Of a stretch of DNA of 64,000 nucleotides, positions 1 to 8,700 are shown one piece after another (the first letter of the stretch is position 1; the number at the start of each line of letters is the position of its first letter). The stretch covers positions 1-64,000 of the forward strand of contig JAFUPV010000046.1 of assembly GCA_017472605.1 (NCBI GenBank), in the 5' to 3' direction. The DNA is from Lachnospiraceae bacterium. GTDB lineage: Bacteria > Bacillota > Clostridia > Lachnospirales > Lachnospiraceae. The translations under genes and the position numbers were made by a program. The notes beneath the pieces are model-generated. The model ran no database searches and was not told the origin of the DNA. It saw only the letters and a program-made list of their open reading frames with translations.

Positions 1-632
1 CTGTGGAAGGCGCCATCGGTATTGCTGAGAAAGCCAACAAGGTCCGTCAGAAACCGCTTCGCGTTATCCTGAACGGTCTTGGCAAAGACGCTGCACAGAT
101 CATTTCCCGTATCAACGGCTTCACCTATGTAGAGACTGAGATGGACTACTACACCGGCGAGGTTAAGGAAATCTCCCGCACCTGCTACTCCAAGGATCCG
201 AACAGCGCACGTGCAAAGGTTAACTGCTACGGTTCCAACGATGTAACTGAGGGTGTTGCTATCATGTGGAAAGAGGGCGTAGACGTTTCCATTACCGGTA
301 ACTCCACCAACCCGACCCGTTTCCAGCATCCGGTAGCTGGTACCTACAAGAAGGAGTGCAACGAGAAGGGCAAGAAGTACTTCTCCGTAGCTTCCGGCGG
401 TGGTACAGGCCGTACCCTTCATCCGGACAACATGGCAGCAGGTCCTGCTTCCTACGGTATGACTGATACCATGGGACGTATGCACTCTGACGCTCAGTTC
501 GCAGGTTCCTCTTCCGTTCCGGCTCACGTAGAGATGATGGGTCTGATCGGTGCAGGTAACAACCCGATGGTTGGTATGACTGTTGCTGTTGCAGTAGCGA
601 TCGAAGAGGCTGCTAAGGCTGATAAGTTCTAA
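1..632 (+). CDS. GGGtGRT family protein, 5'-truncated by window start
   Basis: The reading frame is open from the left edge, so the N-terminus lies outside the window; the visible GTG at 3 is probably an internal valine. The 209 visible residues contain the exact GGGTGRTLHPDNMAAG segment that names the GGGtGRT family, plus a glycine-rich C-terminus (GLIGAGNNPMVGMTVAVAVAIEE). Members are about 330 residues, so roughly a third is missing. The family's biochemical role is not established; as far as I recall it is often found beside an iron-sulfur scaffold (NifU-like) gene, which would lie upstream here. Codon use is strongly biased (GGT, GTA, CTG), suggesting high expression. Family assignment is firm; function is open. 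Confidence 0.88.
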   Translation, partial: VEGAIGIAEKANKVRQKPLRVILNGLGKDAAQIISRINGFTYVETEMDYYTGEVKEISRTCYSKDPNSARAKVNCYGSNDVTEGVAIMWKEGVDVSITGNSTNPTRFQHPVAGTYKKECNEKGKKYFSVASGGGTGRTLHPDNMAAGPASYGMTDTMGRMHSDAQFAGSSSVPAHVEMMGLIGAGNNPMVGMTVAVAVAIEEAAKADKF

Positions 633-635
633 TAT

Positions 636-656
636 TTCCTGAAAAAACAGGAATTT
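636..656 (+). terminator. weak hairpin after the GGGtGRT gene
   Basis: TTCCTG (636-641) pairs with CAGGAA (648-653) around an A6 loop, followed by only three T. It is a short stem directly behind the stop codon and may be a weak terminator or RNA-stabilising hairpin. Confidence 0.35.
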
Positions 657-757
657 AGGGAACAGAGAGATACAGAAGAACATGTCAGGATACGGACGAT
701 GCGACATGATTTGTACATAGTTCGTACACTGCGGTTACCATACGAAACATAACGATA

Positions 758-803
758 AAGGCGCATGCACAATGATTGATGCATGCGCCTTGTCTTGTTT
801 CTC
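758..803 (+). terminator. intrinsic terminator
   Basis: A perfect 11-bp inverted repeat, AAGGCGCATGC (758-768) and GCATGCGCCTT (781-791), is followed by a T-rich but interrupted tract (GTCTTGTTTCT). It separates the GGGtGRT gene from the CAP-domain gene. The rest of the 633-914 gap holds no gene I can support. Confidence 0.7.
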
Positions 804-914
804 TGCGGGAAGAAACAAGTGTAAATTTGAACGGGTATGCCGGGGACACGTTTCCGGGTGTCTGGATTTGTCTAATCAGAAAAGCAGGAACGTCTGACAA
901 GGAGGAAGTTGACG

Positions 915-2420
915 ATGAAGAAAATGACAGGAAAAAAGATTGCGTATTGTTTGTGTGGACTGTTGTGTGCGATCATGCTTGCCGGATTTCGGGAAGAACC
1001 GGCGAAACGGCAGATTTGTATCATTGAACTGGTATCCGGTAATGAAATGGAACGTGCTGTTGAACAGGAATCGGAGCCTGATACGGCAGCAGAGGAAGAA
1101 ACGGAAGATACGGAGCAAGAGCTCATGGAACCAGGAACGGAAGAAAGCAGTGAGACTGCATTCCAAGGCGATGATTTTTGCTCACGTTTCCAGGTGATTT
1201 CTGATGAAGAAACTGACTATGCATTTTATGTCAATGCAATTCATGCAGAGGAGCAGATTATCGGACGAATGCTGCAGGAAAGAAATCCGGCATGGACATA
1301 TGACTCGCTCTCTCTTTATGACATTAATCTGGAAGCGGAGGCAGCAGACGAACTGCGGTTCCGATGTTTTTTTGACGATGCTGATGTGATTCTGTATCGG
1401 TTGGACGAAGAAGGAGAATTACTGGAAACACAGCTGGAAGCAGATGAAGAAGGCTGGTACAGCTTTCAGACAGAAGCAGAGCGCTGGCTTGTGGCGGAAC
1501 TGGCGCAGAAGGGGAGTGATTCGGAATCGGGTGCAGAAGGATCCGAAGATGAGACATCGGAACCGGAAGTAAACAACACTCCCGCCGGGGAAAAGCAGGA
1601 AACCGGAACGGAAGAAGGTGCCGCAAAGCAGGAAACCAGGACAGAAGAAGACGCTGCAAAGAAGGAGAGCGGAGCAGAAGAGACTGGCGCAAATCAGGAG
1701 AGCAAAGCAGAAGAGACTGCCGCAAAGCAGGAAACCAGAACAGAAGAGACTGCTGCAAGTCAGGAGACGGTGACTGAATCATCAGCAGCGGTACCAAAGA
1801 CTACGGAACAGGCAACGGCAGAAGTTATGGAAACACCGCATCAGCACAGTTATATGGAAACCGGACGGAAAGAAGCAACCTGCGCGGAAAGCGGAAGTAT
1901 CATGTACAGCTGTACCATTTGTATGGCGACGAAAAGTGAATGGATTCCGGAAACCGGTGCTCATAACTGGAATTTGATTACATCCAATAAAGATAATACC
2001 TATCAGTGTTCGATGTGCGGTCAGCAGTACAGGGAAGCGAACCCTGCTTATGTACCATGGAGAGAAGCGACAGCGGAGGAAAAAGCACAGTGTCTTGCCG
2101 CGATCAATGCGGAAAGGGCGAAGTTCGGATTTGCGCCATTGTCGCTGAGAGCGGATTGCGGTGCTCAGGCCTGGGCAAATCGGCTGGCAGAACGGAACCA
2201 ATCGGAACACGATCCATCGTCCCCGTTTGTGTATGACGAAGGAGTGGGATACAATTCCTCTCCGGCGGAGGCGGGGATCGGTCAGTGTTATACATGTCTT
2301 GGCTTCGCCGGAGGGGCAGGAGACTACTATAATACAGATCCGTACATTGAAATTGGTATGGCATATCATGAATTGACCGGGCTGTATTACTACTGTATCC
2401 GGCATGTAGTGACGCGATAA
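915..2420 (+). CDS. Secreted CAP-domain (SCP-like) protein with Glu-rich repeats
   Basis: 501 residues. The ATG at 915 is chosen because it sits 9 nt after AAGGAGG (899-905); an in-frame TTG at 909 is too close to that site. Residues 1-30 form a basic start plus hydrophobic stretch typical of a signal peptide. Then follow an acidic low-complexity region with repeated EETAAKQE-like units (about 195-300) and a Cys-rich segment with two CxxC pairs (YSCTIC, YQCSMC; about 310-370) that could bind metal. The end is a CAP-like domain (LAAINAERAKFGF...LSLRADCGAQAWANRLAE, then SEHDPS) in which N, R and H of the fold are visible. CAP proteins of Clostridia are extracellular; their substrate is mostly unknown. 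The domain looks C-terminally short. A preceding promoter is not evident. Confidence 0.72.
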   Translation: MKKMTGKKIAYCLCGLLCAIMLAGFREEPAKRQICIIELVSGNEMERAVEQESEPDTAAEEETEDTEQELMEPGTEESSETAFQGDDFCSRFQVISDEETDYAFYVNAIHAEEQIIGRMLQERNPAWTYDSLSLYDINLEAEAADELRFRCFFDDADVILYRLDEEGELLETQLEADEEGWYSFQTEAERWLVAELAQKGSDSESGAEGSEDETSEPEVNNTPAGEKQETGTEEGAAKQETRTEEDAAKKESGAEETGANQESKAEETAAKQETRTEETAASQETVTESSAAVPKTTEQATAEVMETPHQHSYMETGRKEATCAESGSIMYSCTICMATKSEWIPETGAHNWNLITSNKDNTYQCSMCGQQYREANPAYVPWREATAEEKAQCLAAINAERAKFGFAPLSLRADCGAQAWANRLAERNQSEHDPSSPFVYDEGVGYNSSPAEAGIGQCYTCLGFAGGAGDYYNTDPYIEIGMAYHELTGLYYYCIRHVVTR

Positions 2421-2497
2421 CCAGATTTCGCATTCCACGCAGGCGGTAAAACAGCAATAATTGTCACTTTTTGTCGAAAAAATACGATAAAAAATTC

Positions 2498-2526
2498 TTG
2501 ACAGAATGATTGGAATCTGCTATTCT
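2498..2526 (+). promoter_or_regulatory. Promoter of the giant SpaA-repeat gene
   Basis: TTGACA (2498-2503), a 17-nt spacer, and TATTCT (2521-2526): perfect -35 and 5/6 -10. It rules out translation starting at the in-frame ATG at 2510, which lies upstream of the transcript start. Confidence 0.85.
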
Positions 2527-2547
2527 GTCGATATCACAGGAAAACAT

Positions 2548-2617
2548 CCTGCCGGTCGGACTTTTTTTGCCGGCAGGAGAAAATGCCAGGCGATTTGAGC
2601 GATCAAATGCCGTTTTT
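2548..2617 (+). promoter_or_regulatory. Structured 5' leader: two hairpins
   Basis: First hairpin: CCTGCCGG (2548-2555) with CCGGCAGG (2570-2577), perfect, with a T7 tract inside the loop. Second: GGC-g-ATTTGA (2589-2598) with TCAAATGCC (2603-2611), loop GCGA, followed by T5 (2613-2617), itself terminator-like. I could not match this leader to a known riboswitch class: the conserved cores of c-di-GMP-I, ykkC and SAM-I are not present. Confidence 0.55.
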
Positions 2618-2625
2618 GTACGTAA

Positions 2626-2661
2626 GAGTAATGAATGGAGGAAATTCATTGCTCTTTTTTT
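2626..2661 (+). terminator. Intrinsic terminator inside the leader (attenuator candidate)
   Basis: GAGTAATGAA (2626-2635) pairs with TTCATTGCTC (2645-2654) with one G-U pair, followed directly by T7 (2655-2661). It lies between the promoter and the coding start of the giant surface-protein gene, so transcription must read through it. Confidence 0.8.
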
Positions 2662-2684
2662 GTGCTCAAAAAGGAGGAATTCCC

Positions 2685-2759
2685 ATGCATCATCATCGTG
2701 CGCCGCCAAAACAGAGAGAATCAGGTCGCAGTATGGAAGGAAAAGAAAGGAAGAAATGA
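2685..2759 (+). CDS. 24-codon upstream reading frame, starts MHHHR, coupled to next gene
   Basis: An ATG 7 nt after a strong AAAGGAGG begins MHHHRAPPKQRESG..., ends ERKK, and stops with a TGA (2757-2759) that overlaps both candidate start codons (ATGATG) of the giant gene. The ribosome site is better than that of the main gene. The overlap makes translational coupling likely. Three consecutive His codons right after Met recall amino-acid leader peptides but fall short of the seven of the enteric his leader. Being translated is inferred, not shown. Confidence 0.55.
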   Translation: MHHHRAPPKQRESGRSMEGKERKK

Positions 2760-5700
2760 TGAATTCCAGATTTAAGAGAAAAAAGCTGAAATCACAGATT
2801 TTAAGCGTTGCAATGACACTGTGCATGGCTCTGCAGTCTCTGAGCGCAACCACTGTCTATGCAGCCGAAATGGAACCGGGGACAGCTGCGCAGGAAGCAG
2901 AAGCCGACATGGCACTGTCGACGGGTGGAATAGAAGAAACGATGCCGGGGAATGAATCGCCGGAGACAAAATCCTGGGAAAATCCGGATGAGAATGGAGA
3001 AGAATCCGTTTCGATGAGCGGACTGTCAGCGACGGAAATGGATGAAGGATTAACAGAAATCGGGACAGAAGAATCCGTTTCGATGAGCGGGCTGTCAGCG
3101 ACGGAAATGGATGAAGGATTAACAGAAATCGGGACAGAAGAATCCGTTTCGATAAGCGGGCTGTCAGAAGAGAAAACAGAGGAAGAATCGACGGCGATGA
3201 ATGAAACTGCGGTGGTGGAATCGGAAGCTGGACTGGAGGAGACAGGAGCAGAAGCAGAAACTCAGATACTTCTGTTTCCTGATAATCCGGCAGCCTGTTT
3301 TGCAGCCGGGGATGAAGGTGCCGTCTATTCGGCAGAAGCGGAAACGTACCGGCCTGGAAGATATGCATGGCGCAGGACATCTATGGAACAGGAGGAAGCG
3401 GTTGCAGTATTCATCAATTCGCTTCTTTCCAGAGTTGGAAAAGGGTACACACTAAACAGCCCGGATAATGTGAATTACTATGCCTGCAATACACTGATCT
3501 CGGAGGCCTTTGAGGATCTCGGAATTGATATCCGCAAAATCCTCGGCGGAACCGGCTGGGCAAATACAGCTGACTGGAAAGCGATGCTTGACACGCATCA
3601 GGTTGGCGATGAGATTACCTTCAGCGGTACCAACGAGATTACGTTTGAAATCATTGCGAAAGATACAACAATCCTGGGGAATCCGGATGCTTTTCAGGAA
3701 CCGGGAACGATTATTCTGTGGATTGAGCCGGGAAAAACGACTGGTCACCTTGGTGTTTCGCTGGGATATTTTGAGCGGGTAACAGATGGAATGGATCCGG
3801 CCTGGAACGGAGCTGCAATTCAGGAAAAGACGCTGGATTCAATTCGGGAATTTCTGATTGCGTCCTATGGCGCAGACCGAAACCTGATGTACGGAAACAA
3901 TCAGATCTATGGCCTTGCAAATGTACAGTTTTCATCTGAGTACATCGGAACGGATGTGGGAATTCTTGGGGATGCCTATGGAAATATTCTGCAGTACTCC
4001 GGCCCCTACAATGGAATTTTCAAGGTTGACGCATTGAATACAACCTATGGAGTCAGTGTCAATAATTTTGTAAACGGAAAAGAGGGAAGCACCGTTGCCT
4101 ATGTGCTGCAGCCGACAGAGCCGAAAACGGCAGAAGGATATGCATATTTTACAAAATATGGAGAAGCACTTGGAACACCGATAAAAGGGGCAGCGTTTAC
4201 CGTTTACGATTCCAGGGAACATGCAGAAGCGCATGATGGTGTGACGGGTGTTGTAGGAACAATCACAACGGATGCGGATGGAAAGGCGGCTGCCTGGCTG
4301 TCGACAAACCATGATTATTACGCAGTTGAATCCGTCACGCCGGAAGGGTTGAAACCGGAGCCGGATAAAATCTGGCATATCTGGCTGGATCCTTACGTGG
4401 AAGCGCCGACAATGAATATTGGCGTTCCAAATTCGGAAATTCAATCGGGAACAGTAAAAGTAATTAAGAAGGATGCAGTAACCGGTCAGGAGCTGTCCGG
4501 TGCAGAGTTTACACTGTATGAATGGAGCGCTGCAGCTGGTAATTATACCGAAGTTGCAAAACTGACTGATCAGGAGGATGGTACATACACTCTTTTTGGC
4601 TACACACCACGTGCAACCGGTGCGTATTACGAAACGGACAAGCTGATTTATACCCAGGACAATAGCGGAAAGTTCAAGGTTGCTGAGACCGGTCTTCCGG
4701 CTGGTCATACCGGTACCTGGGAGCGTGAGTTTGTACTGGATGAAGATGGAAAAACATTTGTGTACACAGCGGAAAATACCCCATGGTATGGAACCGTCTC
4801 TTTGACGAAACTGGATGCGGATACCAGAGAGGAACTGAAAGGTGCGACATTCATTCTGCAGGAGTGGAGCAGTACAGAGAATAATTATGAAACGGTCGGA
4901 ACGTTTACCGATCATGGCGATGGAACCTATGATCTGAATCAGTATACGATCCGCAGCAGCCAGACCGAGGTAACCGATGGAAAGATCTGGTATACACCGG
5001 ATAATCAGGGAAGATTTCGGATCGCAGAGTCAAAGGCACCGGAGAACTATATTGGCGGATGGTCAACCACATTTGTCCTGACAGAAGACCGTCAGGTATT
5101 CTATTACGATGTGGAAAATGTTCTTGGCAGTGAAGAACTGATGATTCTGAAAAAGGATGACCGCGGAACGGTGCTTGCCGATGCAGCCTTTGGCGTGTAC
5201 ACAACAAGAGAGGAGGCGGAAGCAGCAAGCAATGAAAACCGGGGAAATCCGGCTGCGATTCTCGTGACGGGAGCGGATGGAACCGCAAGTGCGAAGCTTT
5301 CGATTGGTTCGTATTATGTGAAAGAGCTGATCGCCCCGGAAAACTATAAGCTGGATGAAACGGTTTACGGCCCGTTTTCCGTAAGCAGCAATCCGGAACA
5401 GAACGGTATTCATGAGATTGTGAATTATCCGGATAATGGTACGGTGGAACTGACAAAGACCGGTCTGAACACAGACGGCCTGCTCCATGGCCTGGAAGGA
5501 GCCGTTTTTGCAGCATATACAACGAAGGAAGCCGCAGAAGCAGGAACCATTGGCAACACGGATACAGCAGCGTATGTCTGGACGACGGATTCTAATGGTA
5601 AGGCCAAAGGAACGGTGGAACCGGGCAGTTACTGGATCAAAGAGATCCAGGCTCCGGAGGGCTATGAACTGGATGTTACTGTCTATGGAGGTGTCAGTGG

Positions 5701-8700
5701 TTATGCGGTAAGTGCAGTGGATGGATCCGTTACTGTCCCGGTGAAGGAGAACACTCCGCTGACCGGTAAAGTAAGGATCCGAAAGGTCGGAGCAAATGAC
5801 CAGGGACAGGAAGTTCCGCTTGCCGGAGCTGTCTTTGCTGTTTATGACAGGAAGGACGCAGCCGAAGCAGGAAACGAGGAAAACACGGAGACCGCCGCAG
5901 CCGTGATTGTGACCGGCGCAGATGGAACCGCGGTGACAGGAGAACTGAAGGCCGGTCATTACTGGGTGAAAGAGATCGCAGCTCCGGATCATTACCAGCT
6001 GGATGAGACTGTTTATGGCGGAAGCAACGGGTTCGTGGTTGGATGGACGACACCGGTTCGTAACGTCTCCGTGGATCCCAATGTTCCTGCAGGCGGTATG
6101 GTTGAGGTGAGCAAACAGGGGGCATATCCGGATGGAACCGTGTCCGGACTGGCAGGTGCCATGTTTGCCGTTTACAGCAGCAGGGATGCGGCAGAGGCAG
6201 GAAACGCAGAGAATACGGAGACTGCAGCTGCAGTGATAACAACGGACAGGGATGGAAAGGCGAAGACAGCTGAACTGGAAGCCGGATATTACTGGGTGAA
6301 GGAGATTGCTGCACCTGCCGGATATGTACTGGATGAGACCGTCTATGGCGGTCCGGACGGATTTAAGACCGGCTGGGATGTGCCGGTGCGGGCTGTGGCT
6401 GCCAATGACAATGTGCCGATGACCGGAAAACTGTCACTGGAAAAGGATGGCTATACGTTCAACGGTGAGGCTGCTGCACTGGCGGACGCGGAATTTGCGG
6501 TGTACGCAAGCAAGGCAGACGCGGAAGCAGCGGAACATGCAGTAACCGTCCTGAAAACAGGTGCGGATGGAACGTCAGAAACGCAGGAGCTGGCAGCTGG
6601 CTATTACTGGATCCGTGAGACGAAAGCCCCGGAAGGTTATTATCTGGACGATACGGTTTATGGAGGAGATGACGGATTTGTGGTAGGCTGGACCTTCGAT
6701 CAGGTGGCCGTATCCGTCAACACAAACCTTCCGAAGGAAGGAAAACTGACGCTGACCAAGGAAGGAAAAAATGAATCCGGCGAACTGGGAGTCCTTGCCG
6801 GTGCCGTGTTTGGCATCTACAAATCCAGAGAAGATGCAGAGAACGGAACACTGGAAAATACGGCTAATGTATACCGGATGCTGACAGACAGCGACGGTAC
6901 AGCGGTATCGGAACTGCTTGCCTGTGATGAATACTATGTGAAGGAACTGCAGGCACCGGATGGTTATGAATTAAATGAAACGGTATACGGACCGCTTGAA
7001 GTCGGTATCCGGAATGATCTGGTGGAAGTGCCGGTGGAGGAGAATATCCCGAAGATGGGCATCCTGCGTCTGGAAAAAGTGGATTCCCTGACCGGAAATC
7101 TGCTGGATGGAGCTGTTTATACGGTCTATACCGATGCCAACGGCAGAAAAGAAGCGGGAACCATTGCGGTAATGGACGGAACCGGAAGCATCGAACTGCC
7201 CTATGATGTGTACTGGGTGAAAGAAACAGCGGTTCCATATGGCTACCAGCTGGATGAGACCGTTTATGGACCGTACACCGTTGGCGGACCAGAGGGAGAT
7301 GTGGATGTCCCTCCGATTCGGGAAGAGGAACAGAGGATTGAAATACGCCTGGAGAAGCGGGATGCAGAAACAGGAGAAGCGCCACAGGGAGATGCGACCC
7401 TTGCCGGTGCTGTGTTTGAGCTGCGTGCCGCAGAGGCGATTGTTCATCCGGATGGAGCAACCGGAGTTGTTTATGAAGCCGGTGAGCTGGTTGCGACTCT
7501 GGTAACGGATGAAAAAGGACATGCTTCCGTTTCAACGGATGAGGACGGAAACTGGCTGCACTGCGGTCAGTACGAGCTGGTTGAGGTGAAAGCTCCGGCT
7601 GGTTATGTGCTGGATCCGACGCCCCACGCAGTGGACGCGTCCTATGACAGGACACAGGTAACGGCTGACCTGGTATCCCATGACGCGGGAATCGTTTGGA
7701 ATCAGATCATCCGGCAGCCGGTGGTTCTTCACAAGTTCGCGGATGAGAAACAGGCACCGGCCAATGAGCTTCCGGGTGTAGGTTTTACGTTCTACCTGCT
7801 GTCTGATGTCTGCAGAGCCAACGGAGTGGACAGTTATTATGACCTGCCGATGAACGAAAAAGGCGTTGATGTCACAAAGCTGGAGCTGGACGGTCTGGCT
7901 GTCAGGATCGGTGGAAACGGGGAAACGGAACTGTTCTCAGATATGAATGGTAAGGTGCGTACCGTACCGCTTGTTTACGGAGAATATCTGGTGGTGGAGA
8001 CCACGCCGAATCCCTATTACCATGCCAGCGCGCCGTTTACCGTGACCGTTCCAACGGTACAGACAACGGATGAAAACGGCAATGAGGTGGAGATCCATAC
8101 CATTGATTACCAGCCGACCCTTCCGTTTGAGGTTTCCGTGATCAACTGGGCGGCGAGGGCATATCTGCAGATTGAGAAGATCGACGCGGAGACAGGAAAG
8201 CCGGTACGGAATGCAGCGGCACAGTTCCAGATCCTGAATGCCCAGGGAAAGCCGGTGGTTCAGCATTACTGGGATGGAAAGGAGGAGGTGGAAACGGATC
8301 GTTTCACCACCAATGCGGAGGGAATCCTGCGTACCTGGCAGACCCTGAAAGCAGGAGAGTATACATTGGTTGAGGTGAATGCGCCGGTTGGCTATATCAA
8401 GGGGGATCCGATGCCATTCAGCATCAAAGCCAGCGGTGTCACGTTCGAGCTGGAGGGAGAGACTTATCCGGCCAAGATCAGTTACACCGCAGATGGGGAG
8501 CCGGTTGCTGCGCTTGCGGTTAAGAACACAGCGATCACACTGGAGATTTCCAAGTCCGATATCACAACCGGTGAAGAGATCGCTGGTGCTGTCCTGAGCA
8601 TTTATAAGCAGAAGGAGGATGGAACAAAGGGTGATATTGCCACTTATCAGTCCGAAGAAGGGATTGAGACAGAAGCAATCTGGACAACCAATGGAACAAA

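Noticed and set aside
2527-2684. Known riboswitch (c-di-GMP, SAM, ykkC) in the giant gene's leader
   Set aside because: Hairpins are clear but the conserved cores of those classes are missing.
2510-2758. N-terminal extension of the giant surface protein from the in-frame ATG at 2510
   Set aside because: It lies between the -35 and -10 of the promoter, would contain a terminator, and removes the signal peptide from the N-terminus.
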